From Bacteroidota bacterium (GTDB taxonomy: Bacteria; Bacteroidota; Bacteroidia; Bacteroidales; Prolixibacteraceae), in contig JAHEYU010000025.1 of NCBI GenBank assembly GCA_023251435.1, positions 1 through 64,000 on the forward strand: a stretch of 64,000 nt of DNA. Reading direction: 5' to 3'. The notes below the pieces were generated by a model that saw nothing but the letters and a program-made list of their open reading frames with translations, ran no database searches and was not told the DNA's origin. How positions within the stretch are numbered: position 1 is the first letter of the stretch; the number at the start of each line of letters is the position of its first letter. A program made the translations under genes and the position numbers. Below, piece by piece: positions 34,075 through 43,165 of this stretch.

Positions 34075-34614
34075 TTAAAATAAGCGCAACTGGCTTGGAT
34101 CCTGTTTTGTTTCCTTCAACGCTTTTCGGGCCATAATCATTTCGAAAAGCTTAACAGTTGCCAATGCATCGCCCGCAGCACGATGCCTTCCATTAATAGA
34201 AATTCCTAATTCGCCGCACAATTTTCCGAGCGAGTACGACCGGTATCCAGGCAAATATTTTCTTCCCATCTTCACTGTGCACATCGTTTTCCTTTGGTAA
34301 TCGTATCCTAAACGGTTAAATTCCTCTTGTATAAATTTATAGTCGAAACTAACATTGTGAGCCACAAAAATGGTGTCCGAAGTCATTTCCACCACCTTAC
34401 GAGCCACCTCGTAAAAGCGCGGAGCCGACCGCACCATCTCATTATCAATTCCTGTCAGCCGGGTAATGAAATCAGGAATATAGCATTCAGGATTAATGAG
34501 ACTGCTGAATGAATCAACTATCTTAAAACCATCGTGAATGAATATGGCAATCTCTGTTATCTTACCGGTCTTCGAAGCCTGGCCTGTTGTTTCAATATCA
34601 ATAATTGAGTACAA
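34075..34614 (-). CDS. DnaQ-like 3'-5' exonuclease (DEDDh)
   Basis: The 179-residue protein is a single exonuclease domain: Exo I SIIDIETTG, Exo II AHNVSFDYKFI, Exo III GRHRAAGDALATVKLF with the His and Asp of the DEDDh type. It resembles the epsilon subunit of DNA polymerase III and the N-terminal domain of the UvrC-like DnaQ fusions, but stands alone. It could be the proofreading subunit or a repair nuclease. It is convergent with DUF5606. Confidence 0.88.
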   Translation of the reverse strand: MYSIIDIETTGQASKTGKITEIAIFIHDGFKIVDSFSSLINPECYIPDFITRLTGIDNEMVRSAPRFYEVARKVVEMTSDTIFVAHNVSFDYKFIQEEFNRLGYDYQRKTMCTVKMGRKYLPGYRSYSLGKLCGELGISINGRHRAAGDALATVKLFEMIMARKALKETKQDPSQLRLF

Positions 34615-34923
34615 ATTCTGTTTTTTTGGTAAAATTAAAAACTAAAGAGTAGCCAAATGGCACGTAGGCAGAAAAAAATTGCAAAAAGCTTTCCTAAAGT
34701 AGGGTATTTATCAGTTCATTAGTATTATAAGCGAATTTATTGGAAAAATTCATTTTCAAATATCATAAAGTAGGCAATAAAGCAATCTTCAAAGTATAAT
34801 AATTATATTTTTTTACTATTTTTAGTGCTGAAAATAAACCATTCTATCGATTTATTGTTTCAAAAACAGAAAAATTATTCAAAGACAAATTCATACATTT
34901 ACATAAACTAAAAATCAAAAATT
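34615..34923. other. Divergent intergenic region before ompA copy 1
   Basis: AT-rich. TACATTTA (about 34897-34904) is a near match to the -7 consensus and would place initiation close to the ompA ATG. No other feature is visible. Confidence 0.35.
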
Positions 34924-36240
34924 ATGAAAAAAACTATTCTACTTTTTATGGTCCTGGCTTTTACATTTGGAGTAAAAGCTCAGACTGTTGATAAAAAATG
35001 GGGTATCGGAGCTGGAGTTGGAGCTTATGGAACTTTGAAAGATGGAGGAACAGGTTTCATGCCCGAGTTGTACCTAAGCAGATACCTCAGTCCAAAATTT
35101 GACCTTTTGCTTCGTGGTAACATGGGCCTTTTCCGTTCAGGATTAGAGTCAAATCTGGATTTGGCAAATCCAACTTTAAATCTTCGCTATAAACTAACCG
35201 ACGAGAGTAAAAAATTCCGTCCTTATTTAATGGCAGGTCCAGGCTTTCTTGCCGACAATGCAGAAACAGGTTTAAATTTCAATGCCGGACTTGGAGCCAA
35301 ATATTACTTCAAACCTGCCACTGCAGTATATTTTGATGCCGGTTACATCAACGGAATTGAAGTTACAAGTGGTGGTAAACAAATACGCGAAAACTTATGG
35401 AAAGCAACTGTTGGACTGGAATTTGATTTCGGAACAGCACTGGATTCGGACATGGATGGAGTGTCGGACAACAAAGATGAATGTCCTAATACTCCTGCAG
35501 GTGTTGCTGTTGATGCAAAAGGATGTCCGGTTGATTCGGATGGTGACGGAGTGGCTGACTACATTGACGATTGCCCGACTGTTGCCGGAATAACTTCGTT
35601 AAAAGGATGCCCTGACAGTGATAAAGATGGAGTTGCTGACAAAGACGACGCATGTCCTGAAATTGCCGGACTGGCAAATCTGAAAGGTTGCCCGGATGCC
35701 GACGGTGATGGCATTGCCGACAAAGACGACAAATGTGCCAATACACCCAAAGGTTGGAAAGTGGATGCAAGTGGTTGTCCGATTGATACCGACAAAGATG
35801 GTTTATTCGACAATGAAGATGATTGCCCCACCGTTGCCGGTCCAAAAGATAACAAAGGTTGCCCGGTTAAAGAATTAACAGCCGAAGAATTGGAAGCAAA
35901 GAAAATGAAAGTTGAACCGGTTTATTTTGATTTCAACAAAGCCAGCTATTTTACCGGCGAAAAATCTAAAATTGATCAACTCGTTAATTTACTGAAAGAA
36001 AACAGCAATTACAAAGTGAACATTTCAGGCCACGCCGACAATGTTGGAGCTGATGCTTACAACTTGAATCTTTCTAAAAACCGTGTCAATGCTGTAGTAA
36101 AAACAATTACTGCCAGCGGAATAAAAAAGAACCGCATTTTGTCGCAAAAAGCATTGGGAGAATCAAGTCCCGCAGCTACAAACGATACTGACGAAGGCCG
36201 TGCATTGAACCGCAGGGTTGAATTTGAAGTTGTTAAATAA
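34924..36240 (+). CDS. OmpA-family porin with thrombospondin type 3 repeats (copy 1)
   Basis: The 438-residue protein: signal peptide (to about residue 20), N-terminal eight-strand barrel (about 22-175), acidic D-x-D-x-D-G calcium-binding TSP3 repeats with paired Cys (about 178-320), then an OmpA C-terminal peptidoglycan-binding domain (VYFDFNKASYF, ISGHADNVGADAYNL, GRALNRRVEFEVVK). The Asp and Arg that bind diaminopimelate are present. It anchors the outer membrane to peptidoglycan. It is the first of two tandem paralogues and is followed by its own terminator. Confidence 0.92.
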   Translation: MKKTILLFMVLAFTFGVKAQTVDKKWGIGAGVGAYGTLKDGGTGFMPELYLSRYLSPKFDLLLRGNMGLFRSGLESNLDLANPTLNLRYKLTDESKKFRPYLMAGPGFLADNAETGLNFNAGLGAKYYFKPATAVYFDAGYINGIEVTSGGKQIRENLWKATVGLEFDFGTALDSDMDGVSDNKDECPNTPAGVAVDAKGCPVDSDGDGVADYIDDCPTVAGITSLKGCPDSDKDGVADKDDACPEIAGLANLKGCPDADGDGIADKDDKCANTPKGWKVDASGCPIDTDKDGLFDNEDDCPTVAGPKDNKGCPVKELTAEELEAKKMKVEPVYFDFNKASYFTGEKSKIDQLVNLLKENSNYKVNISGHADNVGADAYNLNLSKNRVNAVVKTITASGIKKNRILSQKALGESSPAATNDTDEGRALNRRVEFEVVK

Positions 36241-36260
36241 TAATTCATCGATATTTTTAA

Positions 36261-36296
36261 ACGCCTTGTCTGGAAGCAGACAAGGCGTTTTTTTTA
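36261..36296 (+). terminator. Terminator between the two ompA copies
   Basis: A perfect 12-base stem (36261-36272 with 36277-36288) closes a GAAG loop and is followed by a T9 run. The two paralogues are therefore likely separate transcripts. Confidence 0.92.
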
Positions 36297-36376
36297 TATA
36301 CCATCATGGAAATATTAACATATCAAGTCGCACAATATTATGGATTCATAAACTATGCTTGTTTCAGATATTATTA

Positions 36377-36384
36377 TAATTTTG
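36377..36384 (+). promoter_or_regulatory. -7 box for ompA copy 2
   Basis: TAATTTTG matches TAnnTTTG, giving a leader of roughly 50 bases. A TTG lies 15 bases upstream, shorter than usual. Confidence 0.45.
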
Positions 36385-36441
36385 TTTAAACATGTTTGAG
36401 TAAATGAATTCGATAATTCTCATAACCAAAAATTGATAAAT

Positions 36442-37782
36442 ATGAAAAAACTGATTTTACTTTCAATCATTCTGGCTTCAACTGTCATGTTAAATGCTCA
36501 GACATCTGACAAGAAATGGGGTATCGGAGCAGGCGGTGGGGCTTACGGTACTTTGGATGAAGGCGGTGTGGGATTCATGCCCGAGTTCTATCTAAGCAGA
36601 TATCTTAGCCCCAAATTTGATATTTTGTTCCGGGGCGATCTGGGGCTTTTTCGTTCAGGATTAGAGTCAAATCTGGATTTGGCAAATCCAACTCTAAACC
36701 TTCGTTATAAACTATCAGACGAAAGCAAAAAATTCCGTCCTTATTTAATGGCAGGACCGGGCTTTCTGGCCGATAATGCGGAAACCGGGTTAAACTTTAA
36801 TGCAGGAATCGGAGCCAAATATTATTTCAAACCGGCGACCGCTTTTTATTTCGATGCTGGCTATATAAACGGAATTGAAATTACCAGAGCAGCAAAACAA
36901 GTTCGCGAAAATTTATGGAAAGCTACTGTTGGTTTGGAATTTGATTTTGGAAAAGCAAAAGATGCTGACATGGACGGTGTATCAGACAACAAAGACAAAT
37001 GTCCGGACACACCCGTCGGAGTTGCAGTTGACGCAAACGGATGCCCATTGGACACAGATGGTGACGGAGTTGCTGATCATATTGACGATTGCCCTGCCGT
37101 TGCAGGTTTAACATCACTAAAAGGCTGCCCCGACAGCGATAAAGATGGCATTGCCGACAAAGATGATGCATGTCCGGAAATTGCAGGATCTGTAAGTATG
37201 AAAGGTTGCCCCGATACCGATGGCGATGGCATTGCCGACAAAGACGACAAATGCGCAAATACTCCAAAAGGATGGAAAGTTGATGCAAGTGGTTGTCCGA
37301 TTGATACCGACAAAGATGGTTTATTTGATAATGAAGATGATTGTCCCACTGTAGCCGGTCCAAAAGATAACAAAGGTTGCCCTGTTAAAGAACCGGAAGT
37401 AAAAAAAGAAATAACCCGCGATCAGATTGAAATTCAGGACATAAAAGCAACTCCAATTCATTTCGTGTCAGATAAAAGCTATGTAACAGATTATTCAAAA
37501 GGAATTCTGGATAAACTAGTTAAAACACTGAACGAGAACAAAGCCTATAATGTTAATATTTTCGGATATGCCGACAGTCAGGGTTCTGATGGATACAATG
37601 TTAAATTATCTCAGGATCGCATTGAATCAACCATAAAATATCTTGAATCAAAAGGTATTTCGGCCAATCGCATTATTCATCAAAAAGCTTTTGGTGAAGC
37701 AAAACCGATTGCCAGTAATCAAACTCCGGAAGGCCGTTTGCAGAACCGCCGTGTTGAATTTGAAATTTTCAAAATGAAATAG
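36442..37782 (+). CDS. OmpA-family porin with thrombospondin type 3 repeats (copy 2)
   Basis: This 446-residue paralogue of the preceding gene has the same order: signal peptide, barrel, TSP3 calcium repeats and OmpA domain (FGYADSQGSDGYNV, GRLQNRRVEFEIFK). The barrel and TSP3 parts are almost identical to copy 1 (for instance KKFRPYLMAGPGFLADNA in both), while the linker and OmpA domain have diverged and the linker is longer. The pattern fits tandem duplication with later gene conversion of the front part. The ATG at 36442 gives the signal peptide; an in-frame TTG lies nine bases upstream. Confidence 0.92.
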   Translation: MKKLILLSIILASTVMLNAQTSDKKWGIGAGGGAYGTLDEGGVGFMPEFYLSRYLSPKFDILFRGDLGLFRSGLESNLDLANPTLNLRYKLSDESKKFRPYLMAGPGFLADNAETGLNFNAGIGAKYYFKPATAFYFDAGYINGIEITRAAKQVRENLWKATVGLEFDFGKAKDADMDGVSDNKDKCPDTPVGVAVDANGCPLDTDGDGVADHIDDCPAVAGLTSLKGCPDSDKDGIADKDDACPEIAGSVSMKGCPDTDGDGIADKDDKCANTPKGWKVDASGCPIDTDKDGLFDNEDDCPTVAGPKDNKGCPVKEPEVKKEITRDQIEIQDIKATPIHFVSDKSYVTDYSKGILDKLVKTLNENKAYNVNIFGYADSQGSDGYNVKLSQDRIESTIKYLESKGISANRIIHQKAFGEAKPIASNQTPEGRLQNRRVEFEIFKMK

Positions 37783-37815
37783 GAGCAGAAAAACTGCATT
37801 TTAAATTATATCAGG

Positions 37816-37847
37816 AGCCCTGTCTAATCTTTTAGGCAGGGCTTTTT
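37816..37847 (+). terminator. Terminator after ompA copy 2
   Basis: AGCCCTGTCT pairs with AGGCAGGGCT (one G-T wobble) around AATCTTTT and is followed by T5. Confidence 0.85.
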
Positions 37848-37938
37848 CAGATATTCGCAAAATCAGGTTTATAACGTTATTATCCTGATAAATTATGAAT
37901 TGACTTTTGGCCAATGACAGATAATGTCGAAAATCAAA

Positions 37939-37946
37939 TATCTTTG
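37939..37946 (+). promoter_or_regulatory. -7 box for argS
   Basis: TATCTTTG is an exact TAnnTTTG match with initiation near 37953 and a 20-base leader. A TTTG at 37906-37909 is farther away than usual. Confidence 0.5.
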
Positions 37947-37972
37947 TCGCTCAAATTTCAAAGTAAAAAATA

Positions 37973-39766
37973 ATGTCGATCGAACAGATTATACGTGAAC
38001 AGATTGTTGAAGCGATAGAGAAATGCTACCAGCAAAAAATAGAACCAAGCCTCGTTCAGTTGCAAAATACAAGAAAAGAGTTTGATGGCGATATTACGAT
38101 CGTTGTGTTTCCGTTTGTTCGGATGTCGAAAAAATCTCCGGAGCATACTGCTGCCGAAATCGGCGATTATCTTCAGCAAAATGTCACCGAAGTTAGCTCA
38201 TACAATGTTGTTAAAGGCTTTCTGAACCTTGTCATTTCTGCTGATTATTGGATTTCAATTCTTAATTCGGTAACCTCTTCTGAAAAATATGGGATTACCG
38301 AACCCACAGAATCGTCGAAAATGGTGATGGTAGAATATTCGTCGCCCAACACCAACAAACCTTTGCACCTCGGGCATATCCGAAACAACCTGTTAGGCTT
38401 TTCACTTGGCGAAATACTGAAAGCCAACGGAAATAAAGTGGTGAAGACAAACATTGTAAACGACCGCGGTATTCATATCTGCAAGTCGATGTATGCCTGG
38501 AAAATGTGGGGCAACGGACAAACGCCAGATAATACCTGCATCAAAGGGGATCACCTTGTAGGCAACTTCTATGTGAAATTTGATCAGGAATACAAAAAGG
38601 AAATCGCCACTTTGATAGAACAAGGCGAAACAAAGGAAAACGCCGAGCAAAATGCTGCTTCAATGATGGGCGCCCGCGAAATGCTCCTAAAATGGGAAGC
38701 AAAAGATCCGGAAACCATCCAACTTTGGGAAACCATGAACAGCTGGGTTTATGCCGGTTTCGATGTTACTTACAAAGAATTGGGCGTCGATTTCGACAAA
38801 ATATACTACGAATCGGAAACCTATCTGTACGGAAAAGATGAAGTTTTGCGTGGTTTGGCCGAAGGTGTTTTCTACCAGAAAGAAGATTCCTCGATTTGGG
38901 CCGACCTGACAGCCGAAGGACTTGATCAGAAAATATTGCTCCGCAGCGATGGAACCTCGGTTTACATGACACAGGACATTGGAACTGCCAAAGAACGTTA
39001 CCAGGAATACCCTATCGACAAAATGATTTATGTGGTTGGGAACGAGCAGAATTACCATTTTCAGGTATTGTCCATCCTGCTCGACAAACTGGGTTTCGAA
39101 TTCGGGAAAGGCCTGCACCATTTCTCCTACGGAATGGTCGAACTTCCTCAGGGCAAGATGAAATCGCGCGAAGGAACGGTGGTTGATGCCGACGATTTGG
39201 TGGCCGGAATGATCGAAGTTTCAAAGAAAACTTCCGAAGAATTGGGCAAACTGGAAGGCTACACTCCCGAACAGGCTGCCGAAACATACCGGATGATCGC
39301 ATTAGGAGCGCTAAAATATTTTATACTGAAGGTCGATCCAAAGAAAAACATGCTCTTCAATCCTGAAGAATCGATCGATTTCAACGGCAATACAGGTCCG
39401 TTTATTCAATATACCTACGCACGTATCCGCTCAATTTTGCGCAAAGCTACCGACCGAAAAATTGAAATAAACCGGAATGTTGTAATGAATACAGAACCAG
39501 GTACAAAAGAGCTGCAATTAATTAAATTGGTTTCGCAATTCCCGGTGGCGGTGAAAGAAGCGGGTGAAAGTTACAGTCCTGCTTTGATTGCCAATTATAT
39601 ATATGAGCTGGTAAAGGAATTCAATCAGTTTTACCACGAAGCCCCCATTCTGATTGAGGAAAACGAAGAAATACGAAACCTACGCCTTGTTATTGCTGAA
39701 AACGTGGGCAAAGTAATCAAAATAGGAATGAAACTGCTGGGCATTGATGTACCTGAAAGAATGTAG
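37973..39766 (+). CDS. argS: Arginyl-tRNA synthetase
   Basis: The 597-residue class I synthetase charges tRNA-Arg. It has the N-terminal ArgRS-specific domain (about 1-110), the HIGH region SPNTNKPLHLGHIRNN, the KMSKS-equivalent GKMKSREGTVV and the anticodon-binding DALR domain at the C-terminus (FNGNTGPFIQYTYARI, LVKEFNQFYHEAPIL, ending in GIDVPERM). Length is standard. It is transcribed alone and followed by a bidirectional terminator shared with uvrB. Confidence 0.96.
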   Translation: MSIEQIIREQIVEAIEKCYQQKIEPSLVQLQNTRKEFDGDITIVVFPFVRMSKKSPEHTAAEIGDYLQQNVTEVSSYNVVKGFLNLVISADYWISILNSVTSSEKYGITEPTESSKMVMVEYSSPNTNKPLHLGHIRNNLLGFSLGEILKANGNKVVKTNIVNDRGIHICKSMYAWKMWGNGQTPDNTCIKGDHLVGNFYVKFDQEYKKEIATLIEQGETKENAEQNAASMMGAREMLLKWEAKDPETIQLWETMNSWVYAGFDVTYKELGVDFDKIYYESETYLYGKDEVLRGLAEGVFYQKEDSSIWADLTAEGLDQKILLRSDGTSVYMTQDIGTAKERYQEYPIDKMIYVVGNEQNYHFQVLSILLDKLGFEFGKGLHHFSYGMVELPQGKMKSREGTVVDADDLVAGMIEVSKKTSEELGKLEGYTPEQAAETYRMIALGALKYFILKVDPKKNMLFNPEESIDFNGNTGPFIQYTYARIRSILRKATDRKIEINRNVVMNTEPGTKELQLIKLVSQFPVAVKEAGESYSPALIANYIYELVKEFNQFYHEAPILIEENEEIRNLRLVIAENVGKVIKIGMKLLGIDVPERM

Positions 39767-39807
39767 AAAAAGTTTAAAGTCGGAATTCCGGAGACGGAAG
39801 TCAGAAG

Positions 39808-39848
39808 ATAAAAGCCCTGAAAATCAGCAATGGTTTTCGGGGCTTTTG
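39808..39848. terminator. Terminator between convergent argS and uvrB
   Basis: AAAAGCCCTGAAAA pairs with TTTTCGGGGCTTTT around a 10-base loop. The A and T ends could make it act in both directions. Confidence 0.8.
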
Positions 39849-39957
39849 CGTTTAATTTTTAACTTTTCCAAAGTTTCGAACCTTGAAAAGAGCATTAGTG
39901 TAAGTCAAATTGAATTCGATAAAACGAAGTCTATAAACTTTGGAAAAGATACAAAAT

Positions 39958-41979
39958 TTACCCCTTTCCCTTTAATATCTCCTGAAATCTGTACATTTCA
40001 TCACGCAAACGGGCGGCTTCGTAGAAGTCGAGTTCTTTTGCGGCCCCTTCCATGTCTTTTTTGAGTTTGGCAATCGCTTTTTCCAGAGCAGGCACGCTCA
40101 TGTACTGAACCACAGGATCGGCTGCCAGATTGGTAGGCTCATCGCCACTGTAGCCTTTTACCTTCACTTTCATACCAACACTTGCATAGCCAACAATTTC
40201 GCGGCTCGACTTGACGATTTGTGTTGGCGTAATATCGTTTTCGATGTTGTATTTCAACTGTTTTTCGCGACGGTAATTGGCAGAGTCGATGGTTAGTTGC
40301 ATCGAGTTGGTTATTTTATCGGCATACATGATCACCATTCCGTTCAGGTTTCGGGCAGCACGACCAGCAGTTTGAGTAAGCGAACGTTCCGATCGAAGGA
40401 ATCCTTCCTTATCTGCATCTAAAATGGCTACCAGCGAAACTTCGGGCAAATCCAATCCTTCACGCAAAAGATTAATGCCCACCAACACATCAAATTCACC
40501 TTTGCGCAGGTCTTCCAAAATCTGAATACGGTCGAGCGTTTCAACATCAGAATGAATGTACCGTGTTTTTACGCCCATGTTTGCCAGATAGCTGCTCAAC
40601 TCTTCAGCCATTCGTTTGGTCAATGTGGTTACCAGCACACGCTCATTGCGTTCGATACGCAAATGAATTTCGTGCATCAGGTTATCAATCTGGTTAATAC
40701 TTGGGCGAACATCAATAATCGGGTCGAGTAATCCGGTAGGGCGGATGACTTGTTCCACCACAATTCCTTCGGATTTTGCCAGTTCGTAATCAGCAGGCGT
40801 GGCGCTAACAAAAACGGTTTGATCCACCACCGATTCAAATTCGTCGAAAGTCAGCGGGCGGTTGTCGATGGCAGCCGGAAGCCGCCAACCGTATTCCACC
40901 AGATTGATTTTTCGAGAACGATCGCCCCCGAACATGGCCTTTATTTGGGGCAATGTGACGTGACTTTCATCAATGATGGTTACAAAATCATCAGGAAAAT
41001 AATCGAGCAGGCAGAAAGGTCGAGAGCCGGCTACCCTACCGTCGAAATACCTCGAATAGTTTTCAACTCCGGGACAATAACCCAGTTCACGCATCATTTC
41101 AAGATCGTATTCTACCCGTTCCAAAATACGTTTGGCTTCCAGCGGTTTGCCAATTTCCTTGTAAAAATCAACCTGTTTTACCAAATCATCCTGAATTTGC
41201 CGAATCGCCAGTTGCATCCGTTCCTTCGTGGTCACAAACATATTGGCCGGATAAATCACCGCCAAATCAAGCGATTCAATGGTTCCACCACCAACCGGAT
41301 CGAAAGAATAAATTTCTTCAATATCATCGCCCCAAAAAACAATCCTGAAAGCAATATCGGCATACGCAGGAAAAACATCTACAGAATCGCCTTTCACCCT
41401 GAAATTTCCACGGTTGAATTCCACTTCGTTGCGCGAATAAAGTGCATCCACCAACTTCCGGAGAAATACATTGCGACCGATGGTTTCTCCCTTTGAAACT
41501 TTGGTCACGTTTGCATGAAAATCGGCAGGGTTTCCGATTCCGTACAAACACGAAACCGACGAAACTACAATCACATCGCGCCTTCCGGAGAGCAACGACG
41601 AAGTTGTGCTAAGCCGCAGTTTTTCAATGTCCTTGTTAATAGAAAGGTCCTTTTCGATGTATGTATTTGTTGTCGGGAGGTAGGCTTCAGGCTGGTAATA
41701 ATCGTAATAGGAAACAAAATACTCGACGGCATTTTCAGGAAAAAACTGTTTCATTTCGCTGTACAACTGGGCCGCCAGCGTTTTATTGTGACTTAAAACC
41801 AGTGCAGGACGCTGCACCTGCTCAATCACATTGGCCATTGTAAATGTTTTTCCGGAGCCGGTAACACCGAGCAAAGTCTGGAAAGTTGTACCATTGCGCA
41901 AACCTTCGGTCAGTTGCCTGATGGCTTCAGGCTGATCACCCGTAGGCTGATATTCAGAAACAATTTTGAAAGCGTTCAA
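39958..41979 (-). CDS. uvrB: Excinuclease ABC subunit B
   Basis: UvrB loads onto damaged DNA and recruits UvrC in nucleotide excision repair. The roughly 673-residue protein has Walker A GVTGSGKTF, the beta-hairpin region (SYYDYYQPEAYLP), DEXH box TIIDESHVTLPQ, helicase motifs V and VI (GINLLREGLDLPE, QTAGRAARN) and a C-terminal UVR motif (AKELDFYEAARLRDEM). No ATG is available at the start. TTG at 41979 gives MNAFKIVSEYQPTGDQPEAI, the usual UvrB beginning, so I chose it; TTG at 42009 is the longer alternative. Confidence 0.95.
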   Translation of the reverse strand: MNAFKIVSEYQPTGDQPEAIRQLTEGLRNGTTFQTLLGVTGSGKTFTMANVIEQVQRPALVLSHNKTLAAQLYSEMKQFFPENAVEYFVSYYDYYQPEAYLPTTNTYIEKDLSINKDIEKLRLSTTSSLLSGRRDVIVVSSVSCLYGIGNPADFHANVTKVSKGETIGRNVFLRKLVDALYSRNEVEFNRGNFRVKGDSVDVFPAYADIAFRIVFWGDDIEEIYSFDPVGGGTIESLDLAVIYPANMFVTTKERMQLAIRQIQDDLVKQVDFYKEIGKPLEAKRILERVEYDLEMMRELGYCPGVENYSRYFDGRVAGSRPFCLLDYFPDDFVTIIDESHVTLPQIKAMFGGDRSRKINLVEYGWRLPAAIDNRPLTFDEFESVVDQTVFVSATPADYELAKSEGIVVEQVIRPTGLLDPIIDVRPSINQIDNLMHEIHLRIERNERVLVTTLTKRMAEELSSYLANMGVKTRYIHSDVETLDRIQILEDLRKGEFDVLVGINLLREGLDLPEVSLVAILDADKEGFLRSERSLTQTAGRAARNLNGMVIMYADKITNSMQLTIDSANYRREKQLKYNIENDITPTQIVKSSREIVGYASVGMKVKVKGYSGDEPTNLAADPVVQYMSVPALEKAIAKLKKDMEGAAKELDFYEAARLRDEMYRFQEILKGKG

Positions 41980-42022
41980 AGTTAAATATTTAAAATTCTG
42001 GTCATGCAATGTTTTTAGTTAG

Positions 42023-42119
42023 GTCATTTATTTGTCATTGATTGTCATTCGTTGTCATTCGTTTTCATTCAAGAAGTCAATGACTACTAAATGACGCGAA
42101 GCTATTGACAATTAATGAC
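42023..42119 (+). repeat. GTCATT/AATGAC phased array D
   Basis: GTCATT at 42023, 42034, 42044 and 42054, with TTCATT 42064 (steps 11, 10, 10, 10). Then AATGAC 42079, AATGAC 42090, ATTGAC 42104 and AATGAC 42114. The spacing 14 then 10 and the core AATGACGCGAAGC match array B. It lies between uvrB and the EEP gene. Confidence 0.75.
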
Positions 42120-42145
42120 TAACAAGACAAATTATTTTTTTTGCC

Positions 42146-43162
42146 CTACCTCACCCTCATCCGGAAATACACCGGAAAATGATCACTGACACCGGCCACA
42201 TATTTATTTCCGACATACGAACGGTTGGGAGTTTTGTCACCGTTTTTATTGGTGAAAATCATCCAGTCGTTTTTGTAAATATGGCCTTTCAGATTTTGCA
42301 CTTTCACCTGCTTGCCCGAAATCATTTCCTGCGAAACAATCAGGTGATCAAGCATGTTCCAACCACCATTGTAAAAATAAGTTCCCAGTCCGGCAGTATC
42401 GTCGGGCATCATCAGATTTACCAATTTCGCTCCTGAACTGGAAGAGGCAGCTCCAAGGACTTCCGATAAACTTTTATTTCCGGTTTCGTCGTTCATGTCG
42501 CCCATAATGATGATGCGGGCTTTCGGATCTACTTTCATTAGCAGATCAACCCGTTGTTTCAGCACCGAAGCGGCCAGAACCCGTTTGGGTTCAGTTTTGT
42601 CTTCACCGCCAATTCTCGATGGCCAGTGGTTCACAAAAATATGAACGGTTTCATTTCTGACTTTTCCAACCACATGCAAAATGTCGCGGGTTTTAAACTG
42701 CGGATCTTCGGGAAAAATAACCGGCAACGTTTCGTGCATGATTTCGGTAAAAGCATCGCTGCGATAAATCAAAGCCACATCAATTCCTCGGTAATCGGGA
42801 CTTTCTTCGTGAATGATGGCGTATTTATGGTCTTTAAATGCAGTCGTCCTGATTAAATCTTCAAGAACAGTCCGGTTCTCCACTTCAATCAAGCCAACTA
42901 TTTCAGGCATTTCCAGCGGATTAACTCCGGAAATTACTTTTGCCAGATCGTCGAGCTTTTTCTGATACCGCTCATTATTCCACTTTTTTTCACTTTCCGG
43001 AAGAAATTCTTCATCAGGAACATTCGGATCATCCACAGTATCAAACAGATTCTCTACATTGTACGAAACTACCGTGTATTCATTCCGAAGCATTTTATTC
43101 TGTGAAGAACAAGATCCCGAAACCCATGAAACAACAACCAGCAACCAAATAATTTTTCGCAT
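42146..43162 (-). CDS. Endonuclease/exonuclease/phosphatase-family lipoprotein
   Basis: The 338-residue protein has a lipoprotein signal (lipobox VSGSC) followed by an EEP domain: VVSYNVENLFDTVDDP (Asn, Glu-type motif), VGLIEVENR (metal Glu), FVNHWPSR, IIMGDMNDE (Asp, Asn) and VSDHFPVYFRM (Asp-His). Family members hydrolyse phosphodiester bonds in nucleic acids, inositol phosphates or sphingolipids. With a lipid anchor it should act outside the inner membrane, perhaps to scavenge nucleic acids. It starts three bases after the HAD gene stop, so the pair is cotranscribed. Confidence 0.9.
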   Translation of the reverse strand: MRKIIWLLVVVSWVSGSCSSQNKMLRNEYTVVSYNVENLFDTVDDPNVPDEEFLPESEKKWNNERYQKKLDDLAKVISGVNPLEMPEIVGLIEVENRTVLEDLIRTTAFKDHKYAIIHEESPDYRGIDVALIYRSDAFTEIMHETLPVIFPEDPQFKTRDILHVVGKVRNETVHIFVNHWPSRIGGEDKTEPKRVLAASVLKQRVDLLMKVDPKARIIIMGDMNDETGNKSLSEVLGAASSSSGAKLVNLMMPDDTAGLGTYFYNGGWNMLDHLIVSQEMISGKQVKVQNLKGHIYKNDWMIFTNKNGDKTPNRSYVGNKYVAGVSDHFPVYFRMRVR

Positions 43163-43165
43163 AAC

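Noticed and set aside
35486-37373. Minus-strand ORFs of up to 146 residues across the OmpA genes
   Set aside because: They are low-complexity shadows of the TSP3 repeats on the plus strand.
40750-41496. Long 248-residue plus-strand ORF inside uvrB
   Set aside because: It is the antisense shadow of a highly conserved uvrB region and has no family features.
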